A stretch of 64,000 nucleotides of DNA from Saccharopolyspora rectivirgula DSM 43747 (GCF_000497205.1 NZ_AYJW01000009.1:1-64000); one strand, 5' to 3'. Shown: positions 53,152 to 62,747, counted from the stretch's first letter. Made by a program: numbers and translations. The notes: generated by a model from the sequence alone, not told the origin.

Positions 53152-55734
53152 TCAGGAGCGGTCGAACTTGCGCGCGTTGAGCGCCCGCGTCACGCTGGCC
53201 TGCCCCTCCGAGACCAACCGCCGCAGCGCCGGAGCGTGCTCACCGGCCAACCACTCGTCAGCGGCGGCGATGGTCGACTCCGACACCTCCCACGACGGGA
53301 ACAAACCGACCACCGTCGGCTGCGCCCGCTCACTGGTGCGGCGCCGCCACACGTCGTCGATCTCGGCGAAGTAGCGCTCCACGTAGGGCACCAGCAGCTC
53401 GTGCTGCGCCGGGTGCGCGAAGCCGGCGATGATCGCGTCGTTGAGGGCGTTGGGCAACTGGTCGTCGTGGACCGCCCGCTGCCAGGCGCGCTCCTTGGCC
53501 TCCGCGGTGGGGATCAGCGCCCGAGCCCGCTCGGCGCTGCGCTGACCGGCCGCGGTCGGGTCCTTCTCCAACTCCGCGTCGATCTCGGCCTCACCGGCAG
53601 CGCCGTGCGCCACCAACGCCTGCAGCAGCCGCCAGCGCAGATCGGTGTCCACCTTCAAGCCGTCCAGCGAAGCCGACCCGTCCAGCCAGCCCCGCAGGAC
53701 CGCCAGCTTCTCCTCCGACAGCACCGAACCGGCCAGCGCGTTGACGAACGCCAGCTGGTGGTCCGAGCCGGGCTCGGCGGAGTTGGCCAGCTCCAGCAAC
53801 CGGTCGGTGTAGCGCCGCCACCCTTCGGCCTGCCACTCCGGGTCCGCGTAGGAGGCCAGGGCGGTCTGCGCCTGCAGCAGCACCCGCTGCACGACACCGA
53901 TCTCGCTCTCCGCGCCGATGCCCCGGTCGCGCTCCGGCCCCACCACGAGGCTGACGAAGTCGCGCGCCTTCAGCTCGGCGTCCCGGGTCATCTCCCACGC
54001 GGTGGACCAGCACAGGGCCCGCGGCAGCGCCTCCTGCACGTCGGAGATGCGGTCGATCAGCGTGTTCAGCGACTCGTTGTCGAACCGCAGCGAGCAGTAG
54101 GTCAGGTCGTCGTCGTTGACCACCACCAGCTTGCCGCGCGGCACCCCCACCAGGTCGGGCACCTCGGTGCGCTCGCCGTCGACGTCCAGCTCGACCCGGT
54201 GCTTGCGGACGAGCTTGCCGTTGTCGTCATCGTCGTAGACACCGATGGCCAACCGGTGGGTGCGCAGCTCACCGGCCCCCGGCTTGGCCGGGCCCTGCAG
54301 CACAGCGAACGAGGTGAACTTGCCCTCGGCGTCGGTTTCGAACTCCGGCCGCAGCAGGTTCATGCCGGTGGTCTCCAGCCACTGCGCGCTCCACCAGGAC
54401 AGGTCGCGGCCCGACGCCTCCTCCAGCGCCTTGAGCAGGTCGTTGAGGGTGGCGTTGCCCCAAGCGTGCCGGTTGAAGTAGACCCGCAGCCCGGACAGGA
54501 AGTTCTCCAGGCCGACGTAGGCGACCAGCTGCTTGAGCACCGAAGCGCCCTTGGCGTAGGTGATGCCGTCGAAGTTGACCTCCACGGCCTGCAGGTCCGG
54601 GATGTCCGCGGCCACCGGGTGCGTGGAGGGCAGCTGGTCCTGCCGGTACGCCCAGGACTTCTCCACGCTGGCGAACGTGGTCCAGGCGTTCTTGTACTCG
54701 GTGGCGCCGGCCTGGGCCAGCACGCTCGCCCAGGTGGCGAACGACTCGTTGAGCCACAGGTCGTTCCACCAGCGCATGGTGACCAGGTCGCCGAACCACA
54801 TGTGCGCCATCTCGTGCAGCAGGGTTTCGCAGCGCCGCTCGTACATGTAGCCGGTGACCCGGGAGCGGAAGATGTAGTCCTCGCGGAACGTCACGCACCC
54901 GGCGTTCTCCATCGCGCCGGCGTTGAACTCCGGCACGAAGCACTGGTCGTACTTGCCGAACGGGTAGGCGACGCCGAACGCCTCGTGGTAGAACTCGAAG
55001 CCCTGCTTGGTCTCGGTGAACAGGCGCTCCGCGTCCACGTGCTCGGCGAGCGAAGCCCGGGTGTAGATCCCCAGCGGGATCGGGTCCTGGCCGTCCTCGC
55101 CGGGGAACTCGTCGCGCCACTCGGCGTAGGGGCCCGCCACCAGCGCCACCAGGTAGGTGGACATGGGCTTGGTGGTGGCGAAGACATGCCGCTTGGTGCC
55201 GTTCGCGGCATCGGTGATCTCGGCGGCGGGCGCGTTGGAGATCACCTTCCAGGAGTCCGGGGCGGTGACGGTGAGCTGGTAGGTGGCCTTCAGATCCGGC
55301 TGGTCGAAGCAGGCGAACATCCGCTTGGCGTCAGCGGTCTCGAACTGGCTGTAGAGGTAGACGCCGTTGTCGACCGGGTCGATGAAGCGGTGCAGCCCTT
55401 CGCCGGTGTTCATGTACCGGCAGTCGGCGCGGATCACGAGTTCGTTCTCTTCGGCGAGCTCCGGCAGCTTGATGCCGCGCGACTCGTCGTAGTCGGAAAT
55501 GTCGAGCTCCACACCGTTGAGCACGGCGCTGTGGACGCGGGCGGCGACCAGGTCGATCCAGCTGTCCGCACCGGCCTGGTTGCTGCGGAACCGCACCTTG
55601 GTGGTGGAGCCGAAGGTCTCCACTTCCGGCCCACCCGCGCCGTCGGAAAGGTCCAGTTCGATCTCGTAGGACTGGACTTCCAGCAACGCGGCACGCTGCT
55701 CGGCTTCTTTGCGGGTGAGGTTCGGCGGGGCCAC
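53152..55734 (-). CDS. pepN: Aminopeptidase N (M1 family)
   Basis: This 860-aa zinc aminopeptidase removes N-terminal residues from peptides. It has the GAMENAG substrate motif and the zinc site HEMAHMWFGDL, then WLNESFATW with the third zinc ligand. The C-terminal ~400 residues form the ERAP1-like helical domain. Length matches actinobacterial PepN. GTG 55734 with GAGGTG upstream. It faces the DUF5130 gene and diverges from the DsbA-like gene, as Rv2467 does next to Rv2466c. Confidence 0.96.
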   Translation of the reverse strand: MAPPNLTRKEAEQRAALLEVQSYEIELDLSDGAGGPEVETFGSTTKVRFRSNQAGADSWIDLVAARVHSAVLNGVELDISDYDESRGIKLPELAEENELVIRADCRYMNTGEGLHRFIDPVDNGVYLYSQFETADAKRMFACFDQPDLKATYQLTVTAPDSWKVISNAPAAEITDAANGTKRHVFATTKPMSTYLVALVAGPYAEWRDEFPGEDGQDPIPLGIYTRASLAEHVDAERLFTETKQGFEFYHEAFGVAYPFGKYDQCFVPEFNAGAMENAGCVTFREDYIFRSRVTGYMYERRCETLLHEMAHMWFGDLVTMRWWNDLWLNESFATWASVLAQAGATEYKNAWTTFASVEKSWAYRQDQLPSTHPVAADIPDLQAVEVNFDGITYAKGASVLKQLVAYVGLENFLSGLRVYFNRHAWGNATLNDLLKALEEASGRDLSWWSAQWLETTGMNLLRPEFETDAEGKFTSFAVLQGPAKPGAGELRTHRLAIGVYDDDDNGKLVRKHRVELDVDGERTEVPDLVGVPRGKLVVVNDDDLTYCSLRFDNESLNTLIDRISDVQEALPRALCWSTAWEMTRDAELKARDFVSLVVGPERDRGIGAESEIGVVQRVLLQAQTALASYADPEWQAEGWRRYTDRLLELANSAEPGSDHQLAFVNALAGSVLSEEKLAVLRGWLDGSASLDGLKVDTDLRWRLLQALVAHGAAGEAEIDAELEKDPTAAGQRSAERARALIPTAEAKERAWQRAVHDDQLPNALNDAIIAGFAHPAQHELLVPYVERYFAEIDDVWRRRTSERAQPTVVGLFPSWEVSESTIAAADEWLAGEHAPALRRLVSEGQASVTRALNARKFDRS

Positions 55735-55986
55735 GGATCACCTCGTTACTCGTCGGGATTGCCTTAACACAGCCCGCTCGCGGGCTTTGCCTTCGCGCAG
55801 CATCCAATCACGTTCGGGTACTGGAGGTGCGCCGGCGGTTCCCGGTTCCGGCGTGTCGGCGGGAAGAGAATCGGGCGACGCACAGTTGACATCAATAGCA
55901 GGTGCATTGCCGCGCCCGTGCAACCCGAAACCGGGTTTGCGAGTCGCGCGGGATCGTGGTGCACGAAGTGAACTGTGGGAGGTTTG

Positions 55987-56601
55987 ATGACTGCCGCCAC
56001 CCGGCCCCGGGTCGACTTCTACTTCGACCCCATCTGCCCGTTCGCGTGGGCGACGTCGCGCTGGATCCTCGAGGTCCGCAAGGTTCGGGACATCGACCTG
56101 CACTTCCGGGTCATGAGCCTGGCGGTGCTCAACGAGGGCCGCGATCTGCCAGCGGACTACCTGGAGTTGATGAGCAAGGCGTGGGGGCCGGTGCGAGTGG
56201 CCATCGCCGCGGCCAAGCACCACGGCGAAGAGGTCCTGGAGCCCCTCTACACCGCGATGGGCACCCGCCTGCACAACAAGGGCATGAAGGACTACGGGCA
56301 GGTCATCCGGGAGTCGCTGGCCGAGGTGGGACTGCCGGAGTCGCTGGCCGAGGCCGCCGACAGCACCGAGTACGACGAGGAGCTGCGGGCCAGCCACCAC
56401 GAGGGGATGGACCCGGTCGGCTACGAGGTGGGCACCCCCACCATCCACGTCGACGGGGTGGCCTTCTTCGGCCCGGTGATCACCCGGGTGCCGCGGGGCG
56501 AGGAAGCCGCGAAGATGTTCGACGGGGTGGTCTCGCTGGCCAGCTACCCGTACTTCTTCGAGCTCAAGCGCACCCGCACCGAGTCCCCGCAGCTGGATTG
56601 A
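55987..56601 (+). CDS. DsbA-family protein (Rv2466c-like), CPFA active site
   Basis: This 204-aa thioredoxin-fold protein matches Rv2466c along its length ([45 protein letters not shown], and the C-terminal [13 protein letters not shown]). Rv2466c is a mycothiol-dependent enzyme with a CPWC site. Here the site is CPFA (Cys17-Pro-Phe-Ala20): the nucleophilic Cys is kept and the resolving Cys is Ala. It should work by a monothiol mechanism with mycothiol, or have lost disulfide activity. ATG 55987 has GGGAGG 4 nt upstream. It diverges from pepN. Confidence 0.92.
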   Translation: MTAATRPRVDFYFDPICPFAWATSRWILEVRKVRDIDLHFRVMSLAVLNEGRDLPADYLELMSKAWGPVRVAIAAAKHHGEEVLEPLYTAMGTRLHNKGMKDYGQVIRESLAEVGLPESLAEAADSTEYDEELRASHHEGMDPVGYEVGTPTIHVDGVAFFGPVITRVPRGEEAAKMFDGVVSLASYPYFFELKRTRTESPQLD

Positions 56602-56700
56602 GCCGAGAGCCGGCACGGCCGGTGATCTGACCGGTACCCGAAGTCCCCGGATTGTGACAGGCTCGTTGTGACGTTGCCTGTTGCAGTCGAGGAGGACTTC

Positions 56701-58119
56701 ATGGCGGCACCCGCTACCGGTCATGTCATCGCCGGGACCCTCGTCGAGGGCGAGGGCCGGCGGATCGACGTGCTCAACCCAGCGACGGAAGAGGTCATCG
56801 CCTCGGTTCCTGCGGGCACACCTGCCGATGTGGACGCAGCGGTGGCCGCCGCCCGATCCGCGTTCGAGCAGTGGGCCGCCACACCGCTGGAGCGGCGGAT
56901 CGAGGTGGCCCGCAGGATCTCCGAGGGGATCGCCCAGCGCCGCGACGAGATCGCGGCAACGGTGACCGCTGAAATGGGGTCGCCGATCAAGTTCGCCACC
57001 CAGGTGCACGCCAGCGTCCCGGCCGCCACGTCAGCGGGGATCGTCGAGGTGCTCGAATCCGGTTTCCCCTGGAGCGAAGAGGTCGGCAACTCGCTCGTGG
57101 TGCGGGAACCGGTGGGGGTGGTGGCGGCCATCACGCCCTGGAACTACCCGCTGCACCAGGTGGTGGCCAAAGTGGTCCCCGCCCTGGCCGCGGGGTGCAC
57201 CGTGGTGTTGAAGCCCAGCGAGATCGCCCCGCTCACCGCGCAGCTCTTCGCCAGCGTCCTCGCCGAGGCGGGCGTCCCGGACGGCGTGTTCAACCTCGTG
57301 CACGGCACCGGCCCGGAGGTCGGCGAGGCCCTGGCGGCGCACCCGGACGTGGACATGGTGTCGTTCACCGGCTCCACCCGCGCCGGCCGTCGCGTCTCGG
57401 AAGTGGCCTCGCAGACGATCAAACGCGTGGCGCTGGAGCTCGGCGGCAAGTCGGCGAACATCATCCTGGACGACGCCGACCTGGTGAAAGCGGTCAAGCT
57501 CGGGGTCGCCGGGTGCTTCTCCAACGGCGGCCAGAGCTGCAACGCGCTGAGCCGGATGCTGGTGCCCGAGTCCCACTACGAGCAGGCGCTGGAACTGGCC
57601 GCTGCGGCGGTGGCCAAGTACAACGTCGGGGACCCCACCGACGAGACCACCCGCATCGGCCCCATGGTGTCGGCCGCGCAGCGGGACCGCGTCGTCGGCT
57701 ACATCCACAAGGGGATCGAGGAGGGCGCGAAGCTGGTCGTCGGTGGACCGGAGCGTCCTGAGGGGATCGAGCGCGGGTACTTCGTGCAGCCCACCTTGTT
57801 CGCCGACGTCGAACCGGAGATGACGATCGCCCAGGAGGAGATCTTCGGGCCGGTCCTGTCGGTGCTGCCGTACTCCGACGAGGACGAGGCGGTGCGGATC
57901 GCCAACGCCACCAACTACGGTTTGGCCGGCGCGGTCTTCGGTTCCGACGAGCGCGCGCTGGCGGTGGCCAAGCGGATGCGCACCGGGCAGGTGGACGTCA
58001 ACGGCGGGCGGGTCAACCCGAAGGCGCCGTTCGGCGGCTACAAGCAGTCCGGCAACGGCCGCGAGTTCGGCCGGTACGGCCTCGAAGAATTCCTGGAGAT
58101 CAAGTCGATCCAGCGCTGA
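56701..58119 (+). CDS. Aldehyde dehydrogenase family protein
   Basis: This 472-aa NAD(P)-dependent enzyme oxidises an aldehyde to the acid. The full ALDH set is present: [15 protein letters not shown] for cofactor binding, [27 protein letters not shown] with the general-base Glu, and the catalytic Cys in [12 protein letters not shown]. The substrate cannot be told. ATG 56701 has GGAGG 7 nt upstream and is used in place of GTG 56668. It is 99 bp after the DsbA-like gene. Confidence 0.93.
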   Translation: MAAPATGHVIAGTLVEGEGRRIDVLNPATEEVIASVPAGTPADVDAAVAAARSAFEQWAATPLERRIEVARRISEGIAQRRDEIAATVTAEMGSPIKFATQVHASVPAATSAGIVEVLESGFPWSEEVGNSLVVREPVGVVAAITPWNYPLHQVVAKVVPALAAGCTVVLKPSEIAPLTAQLFASVLAEAGVPDGVFNLVHGTGPEVGEALAAHPDVDMVSFTGSTRAGRRVSEVASQTIKRVALELGGKSANIILDDADLVKAVKLGVAGCFSNGGQSCNALSRMLVPESHYEQALELAAAAVAKYNVGDPTDETTRIGPMVSAAQRDRVVGYIHKGIEEGAKLVVGGPERPEGIERGYFVQPTLFADVEPEMTIAQEEIFGPVLSVLPYSDEDEAVRIANATNYGLAGAVFGSDERALAVAKRMRTGQVDVNGGRVNPKAPFGGYKQSGNGREFGRYGLEEFLEIKSIQR

Positions 58120-58184
58120 GCGAACAGATCGGGAGCGCGGAAGCCGTTCCGGTCGGTCCCCGCGTTCCCGACTACGATCTGCGC

Positions 58185-58838
58185 GTGCCCCGCGACCTGC
58201 ACCCGTGGCCGAAGACGGAGACCGGAGCCGTCGCGATCCAGGAGCACCTGCGCTCGCTGGTCCGCGTCGAAGAACCGCCGCAGATCCGCACGGCGGCGGG
58301 CCTGGACGTGGCCTACCGCGACGGGGACGACCTCGTCGCGGTGGTGACCGTCCTGGACGTGACGACGCTGTCCGTCGTGGACAGTGCCGTGGTGCGCGGT
58401 GAGGCCGAGTTCCCCTACGTGCCGGGCTTGTTCGCGTTCCGCGAAGCGCCGCCGCTGTTGGACGCGCTGGATGAGCTGTCGGTGCGCCCCGACGTCCTGG
58501 TGTGCGACGGCCAGGGCCTGGCGCACCCGCGGCGCTTCGGTCTCGCTTGCCATCTGGGTGTGCTGACCGATCTGCCGAGCATCGGGGTGGGCAAGACCGC
58601 GATGGGCCGCTACGAGCCACCCGGCGAGGAACGCGGCGACTGGTCACCGCTGCAGCTGGACGGCGAGGTCGTCGGGCGGGCGTTGAGAACGCAGCAGGGC
58701 GTGAAGCCGGTGTTCGTGTCGATCGGCCACCGCTTCACCCTCGACGCGGCCTGCGACCTGGTCCTCCGCCTGGCCCCGCGGTACCGCCTCCCGGAGACCA
58801 CGCGGACCGCGGACCACCTGGGGCGAATGCAGAGCTAG
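58185..58838 (+). CDS. nfi: Endonuclease V (deoxyinosine 3' endonuclease)
   Basis: This 217-aa repair enzyme nicks DNA near deaminated adenine (hypoxanthine). The N-terminal active-site region has AAGLDVAYRDGDDLVAVVTV with the first Asp, FPYVPGLFAFREAPPLL with the conserved YxPGxLxFRE wedge, and VCDGQGLAHPRRFGLACHLG, and the PSIGVGKT segment follows. Length fits the family (about 220 aa). GTG start. It converges on the immunity array; its stop is 6 bp from the last Imm49 gene. Confidence 0.95.
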   Translation: MPRDLHPWPKTETGAVAIQEHLRSLVRVEEPPQIRTAAGLDVAYRDGDDLVAVVTVLDVTTLSVVDSAVVRGEAEFPYVPGLFAFREAPPLLDALDELSVRPDVLVCDGQGLAHPRRFGLACHLGVLTDLPSIGVGKTAMGRYEPPGEERGDWSPLQLDGEVVGRALRTQQGVKPVFVSIGHRFTLDAACDLVLRLAPRYRLPETTRTADHLGRMQS

Positions 58839-58844
58839 GGCAGT

Positions 58845-59708
58845 TCAGGACTGTTGGAGGTCTTCTCGGGATTGTTGGACCCAGTAGTTGGTTACGAAGT
58901 TGCGGGGTAGGTAGTCGGATTCGACTTCGATGGGGATGCCTTGGTCGTGGGCGACGGCGGCCAGGGCGGTGGGCATGAGGGCGAAGAAGCCGCTCGGTAG
59001 GGAGATGCGTTCTTCGTTGGCGGTCCAGAAGCGGCGGTGCAGTTGGAGTGCTTCGTGCAGGTCTTCGTTGAAGGCTTGGGCGTTTCCTGCTGCGAGGTTG
59101 AACAGCAGTTTCATCGATGGGTAGTACCGGTGCAGGGCGATTTCTCCCGGTAGTCCTGGGAGCTGTTCGGGGTCGGTGAGTTCGATGCTGCGGTTGATCT
59201 TCGGGTAGAGGTCGTCGTCTCCTGTGAAGAAGGCTTTCAGTGCGTCGACCCAGGCGAAGATGTAGTCGTCGAAGTTGCCTTGCAGCAGGTTCGTGGGGTA
59301 TTCGCAGATGTCTGCGACGAGTCCTTGGGTGCGGCAGATGATGGCTGTGGCGAGTGCGTCCAGCCACATCGCGGGGGTGTGGCTGTGGGTGGGGCCGGTG
59401 GCGTCGAGGGTGATGGGGGTGCGCAGCAGGTAGTCGAAGCGGTCTTGGGTGGTGGTGGCTGCTTTGAAGAATGCTGCGCCTGCGCGGGCTGAGATGAGCA
59501 GGCTTGAGTACGTGGGGACTTGCTCGGCTGTGGGGTCGATCAGCAGGTGCCACTGCGTGCGCTGGAGCGAGTACCGGGCGATCAGCTCGGTGATGGTGGT
59601 CGCCTGGTCAAGGGACTCGAAGAAGTCATTGATGCTCTCCGACAGTGCCGCGATGCGTTCCTCGATGTTCTGCGGTGTGTCGACGTGGCGTGGCACTGCT
59701 GTCGTCAT
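58845..59708 (-). CDS. Immunity protein, Imm49 family (copy 1, distal)
   Basis: This 287-aa helical protein fits the Imm49 family of polymorphic-toxin immunity proteins, which bind and neutralise a cognate toxin in the cytoplasm. Landmarks shared with the second copy are NFDDYIFAWVDALKAFF (centre), ALQLHRRFWTANEER, and the C-terminal IEVESDYLPRNF. It is the last gene of the minus-strand array. GC is lower than in the conserved block, as usual for such cassettes. A toxin-linker remnant lies directly upstream. Confidence 0.85.
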   Translation of the reverse strand: MTTAVPRHVDTPQNIEERIAALSESINDFFESLDQATTITELIARYSLQRTQWHLLIDPTAEQVPTYSSLLISARAGAAFFKAATTTQDRFDYLLRTPITLDATGPTHSHTPAMWLDALATAIICRTQGLVADICEYPTNLLQGNFDDYIFAWVDALKAFFTGDDDLYPKINRSIELTDPEQLPGLPGEIALHRYYPSMKLLFNLAAGNAQAFNEDLHEALQLHRRFWTANEERISLPSGFFALMPTALAAVAHDQGIPIEVESDYLPRNFVTNYWVQQSREDLQQS

Positions 59709-59728
59709 CGTGTCTGCACACCTCTTGC

Positions 59729-59777
59729 TTCGTCTTGTCCGAGAGGTCTCGGGTATTCGGTTGTAGCAGCAATCCGG
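59729..59777 (-). pseudogene. Remnant of a toxin C-terminal cassette boundary
   Basis: On the minus strand this segment reads TGLLLQPNTRDLSDKTK. The intact toxin at the window edge has NAGLLQPNTRYDIEG just before its nuclease domain. The shared GLL(L)QPNTR is therefore a pre-toxin linker. No nuclease domain follows; the frame runs out of phase into Imm49. This is best read as the leftover 5' edge of a displaced toxin cassette whose immunity gene (Imm49 copy 1) remains. Confidence 0.5.
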
Positions 59778-59956
59778 TGTGTGGCGTGCTGCTGTTGTTC
59801 TTTTCCGCTTGCGCGCCTTGTGGAGCGGGAAATCCGTTGTTCAGGAATTCGCGGGTCGTGCGCGGCACCAGCCGGGATGTTCTCCGGAGTGCGCCGTCAG
59901 GCCTGACTTGCGCCACTGGGATCGCAGTTCCGGAGGAGTCTGCGCTGGGGAGGCGG

Positions 59957-60334
59957 TCAGCCCGCGTCTTCCCACAGCACGTTCCCGGCTGTGTCGAAGC
60001 CGCGGCGGTGGAGGACACGACCGCCGTCGCTGAACTCGATCTCGCGGACCAGGTTGCCGTCCGGGTTCCAGGTGCGCTGCACGCCGACGGGCACACCCCG
60101 CTGGAACTGGCCTTCCGAGCGGAGGCTGCCGTCGTTGTACCACTCCTTCTCCGGTCCGTCCGGCAAGCCGTTGACGTAGGTCGTCCGCGAGACGAGGGTG
60201 CCGTCGGGCAGCCGGTCCTCGGTCTCTCCCGTGAACGGCTTCTCCCGGTGCAGCACTGGCCCGTACGGCTCGCTGTCGAGGTCGTCCTCGTCGACCCGGA
60301 TCACCCGCCATCCTTCACGAGCTTTTTCTTCCAT
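59957..60334 (-). CDS. YwqK-like MORN-repeat immunity/antitoxin protein
   Basis: This 125-aa protein consists of repeated strand motifs of the YwqK/MORN type: YVNGLPDGPEKEWYNDGSLRSEG (two neighbouring pieces), FQRGVPVGVQRTWNPDGNL and FSDGGRVLHRRGFD. YwqK proteins are antitoxin/immunity partners in Gram-positive polymorphic toxin loci. The ATG lies inside the 3' end of the upstream Imm49 gene (34-bp overlap), so the two are coupled. Confidence 0.82.
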   Translation of the reverse strand: MEEKAREGWRVIRVDEDDLDSEPYGPVLHREKPFTGETEDRLPDGTLVSRTTYVNGLPDGPEKEWYNDGSLRSEGQFQRGVPVGVQRTWNPDGNLVREIEFSDGGRVLHRRGFDTAGNVLWEDAG

Positions 60335-61203
60335 CGTTGGGAACCAGAACGTGAACCCCTGATCCAGCTGCCGCGGATGAGGTGGTGGGGGAGGTAGTCG
60401 GATTCGACGTCGATGGTGAGGTCCAGGTCGTGGGCGATGGTGACCATGGCCAGTGGTGCTGCAGCGATGTATCCGACGGGGTTCGTGCGGGCTTTCGAGT
60501 CGGCTGTCCAGAAGTCCCGGTGTGCTTCCAGGGTTTCGCGCAGCATCTCGTTGAACCCGGCTTCGTCATTGCTGACCAGTTGCAGGAACAGCAGCAGTTG
60601 TGGCCGCGCGATCTGGTTGAGCAGGTCGGGATGGGTCCGCGTTGTGTTTTCCGGGGCCAGCAGGCGAGTGGTTTCCTCGAGCAGGCGAGGAACGTTCTCG
60701 TGTTCTCCGCGGAAGTACGCCTGCAGGGCGGCTATCCATGTGTAGATGTAGTCGTCGAAGTTGTCTGATTCGGTGCGGAGCGTGGTCTCGTCGACGTTGC
60801 ACAGTGCCCGGATGCGGTCGTGGTCGCGACAGATCGTGGCGAACCAGAGAGCGGTCTGCCAACGAGCGGCATTGCTGTAGGTATTGACTCCCGTGGTGGG
60901 AATTGACACTCTCTGCTGATCGATCAAGCATTCGACCCGCTCGGTTTCCGCGGTGGCGGCAGCGAAGATCGCTGACGAGACCTGGGTGACGTGGGTGAAG
61001 GCGACCCACGTCTCCAGTTTGTCGGCCGGGGGATCGATGGCGCACTGGTTGCCAAGGTGCATGAGCGCGATGTTGAGCAGGGTCCTCAGCCACGAGGCGT
61101 CGTCTTCCACGTCGGGGAGGATGCTTTCGAAGCTTTCCGCGAGCCCGGACACTCTCTCCCTGGCGACTGCGGTGTCGATGGGGTGGCGCTCAACGACTGT
61201 CAT
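60301..61203 (-). CDS. Immunity protein, Imm49 family (copy 2)
   Basis: This 300-aa protein shares with copy 1 the blocks NFDDYIYTWIAALQAYF, TLEAHRDFWTADSKAR and IDVESDYLPHHLIRGSW, and is a clear Imm49 member. It differs enough from copy 1 to suggest protection against a different toxin variant. ATG 61203 has GGAGAG 7 nt upstream. Its 3' end overlaps ywqK-like by 34 bp, and the extra basic tail (QRWKKKLVKDGG) is encoded in that overlap. Confidence 0.87.
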   Translation of the reverse strand: MTVVERHPIDTAVARERVSGLAESFESILPDVEDDASWLRTLLNIALMHLGNQCAIDPPADKLETWVAFTHVTQVSSAIFAAATAETERVECLIDQQRVSIPTTGVNTYSNAARWQTALWFATICRDHDRIRALCNVDETTLRTESDNFDDYIYTWIAALQAYFRGEHENVPRLLEETTRLLAPENTTRTHPDLLNQIARPQLLLFLQLVSNDEAGFNEMLRETLEAHRDFWTADSKARTNPVGYIAAAPLAMVTIAHDLDLTIDVESDYLPHHLIRGSWIRGSRSGSQRWKKKLVKDGG

Positions 61204-61357
61204 CGCTCATCTCTCCGTTAGGTCGACCAGTTCATTGCCGCGAAGAGCATGCCGGTGCCGTGTGCGGCTGCAGCGGGAGCGTTCTGGGCCCGTTGCCCAC
61301 GTGGAACCTTTGAAGCTCTCAAGCGGGTCAGGGAACTCGATCGGGTAGTCGGCCACG

Positions 61358-61984
61358 TCAGGGGGTGAGGTTGATCTCGGTGCCGGGTGTGAGGTCGTGG
61401 AGCTGGACTGCGATGGGTCCGCGGATGCGCATGGCTTCGACCGCGTCCTTGGCCTCGAGGTTGTCGAGGCTGACTTCACCTCCGAGCTCGAAGGACTTCA
61501 GCGGGATGAGCCGCTCGTTGGGGTCCAGCGCTTCGTTCCGGTCCTGCCAAACTTTGGCGAGGGTGGCTGTCGCGTTGATGTTCGGCCTGCTCAGCAGCCA
61601 GGCTGCCCAGTCTTCGAGTGAGTTGCTGATCGGGTAGCTGCGCGCGTTCTCGGGATCGAAGCGGACGATCTCGGAACCGTTCTTGATCGCGAACTGCATG
61701 CCGAGGATGTCCTGGCCGAAGCAGAAGAAGTCATCGGCCAATCCTTCGAACGCGTCCTTCCACGCCTCTCCGGAGTTCCAGTAGGACAGTTCCGGGCCGA
61801 CGCCTTCGCCACCGGAGTGGAAGACCTGGAGGCCGGCGTTGAAGGCGAAGAATCCGTTCATCTCGGACAACAGCTCGGCCAACTCCACGGGCGGCCCGTG
61901 CTCGCTGCTGAAGTCAACGGACGCTCTTGGGCCGAGCGGACCACGCGCTCTGTCCAGCAGTTCACGAGTCTTCGTGCCGAGCAT
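61358..61984 (-). CDS. SMI1/KNR4 (SUKH) family immunity protein
   Basis: This 208-aa protein has the SUKH features ELAELLSEMNGFFAFNAGLQVF at its start, a central FFCFGQDILGMQFAIKNGSE, and a C-terminal extension ELGGEVSLDNLEAKDAVEAMR found in longer SMI1/KNR4 relatives. SUKH proteins neutralise many nuclease toxins. ATG 61984 is used; an upstream start at 62023 lacks a ribosome site. It sits mid-array. Confidence 0.78.
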   Translation of the reverse strand: MLGTKTRELLDRARGPLGPRASVDFSSEHGPPVELAELLSEMNGFFAFNAGLQVFHSGGEGVGPELSYWNSGEAWKDAFEGLADDFFCFGQDILGMQFAIKNGSEIVRFDPENARSYPISNSLEDWAAWLLSRPNINATATLAKVWQDRNEALDPNERLIPLKSFELGGEVSLDNLEAKDAVEAMRIRGPIAVQLHDLTPGTEINLTP

Positions 61985-62249
61985 GTGGCCTTTCAATGCC
62001 GAGTGTTGTTCTGCGCAGCACAAGGGTAGCCACCCTGGCCGCCGGCTATTGCGGGTTTGCGCGAATCGCCGTCGGGATTCAGCGGGCAGCAGACATCCCG
62101 CGCTGGATCGAGGGCGAAAGCTGCCGCAGAACGCTGAAGAGAAGCTTCAGCTAAACATCGGTGGCCTTCTTCTCGAACCCAACCTCGCGTTCGTGATCAG
62201 CATCAGAGACGTTCTGCAAGGATGGTCGCTTGTAGGGATTCGAAGACTC

Positions 62250-62681
62250 TCAGGACCCCGCGAGGCGTTGGCGGAACCACTCGGGTGTCCGTTCGTCGCT
62301 GCGCGGGAACAGTTCCTGCTCCTTCGCGAAGCTCTCAGCGTCCGCAGTCCATCGTGGCTCGTTGTCCCAGTTGTAGAAGACCTCGTAGGTGCCGGGCTGG
62401 CGCATCCTGAAGAACGAGGAGAACCAGGTCCCGTGCCCCTCGCGGTACATGCCGACCCGAAGTCGCCAGAAGATCTTGTCCACTTCCGCAGGCGGCTCCC
62501 AGCTGATCGGCTGGCCATTCGAATCCTTCACGCCAACACGGATTTCGACGTGGCGACCGATGCACTTGTACTCGAGTACGATGAGCTCCCAGTTGCCCGG
62601 TGCGGATGCGAGCAGCACAGAGGCCAGCTCGTCCAGCAGCTCTTTCTGTCCTTCCGGCCCTAGTCCACCGGGGTGCGTCAT
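62250..62681 (-). CDS. YezG-like immunity protein (DUF600), copy A
   Basis: This 143-aa protein fits the actinobacterial YezG-like family: a helical N-terminus, WRLRVGMYREGHGTWFSSFF, an F/Y-rich strand pair ending EPRWTADAESFAKE, and QELFPRSDERTPEWFRQRL. In Bacillus, YezG is the antidote of the YeeF toxin, whose nuclease domain is of the type seen at this window's end. The parallel block in copy B (62748) shows a family duplication. Confidence 0.8.
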   Translation of the reverse strand: MTHPGGLGPEGQKELLDELASVLLASAPGNWELIVLEYKCIGRHVEIRVGVKDSNGQPISWEPPAEVDKIFWRLRVGMYREGHGTWFSSFFRMRQPGTYEVFYNWDNEPRWTADAESFAKEQELFPRSDERTPEWFRQRLAGS

Positions 62682-62747
62682 CAGTGTTGCTCCTGGGTCG
62701 CTCGGTGTGTCGACGAAGCGCAGTCTATGCGTGCTGCGCTGCCGGGT

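Noticed and set aside
61207-61357. Minus-strand frame between the SMI1/KNR4 and Imm49-2 genes as an extra small immunity gene
   Set aside because: It starts inside the SMI1/KNR4 gene, has no ribosome site of its own and no recognisable domain; treated as spacer.
62157-62187. Plus-strand reading GGLLLEPNL, similar to the toxin linker
   Set aside because: It is on the opposite strand to the array, lacks the QPNTR part, and no further toxin similarity follows; probably chance.
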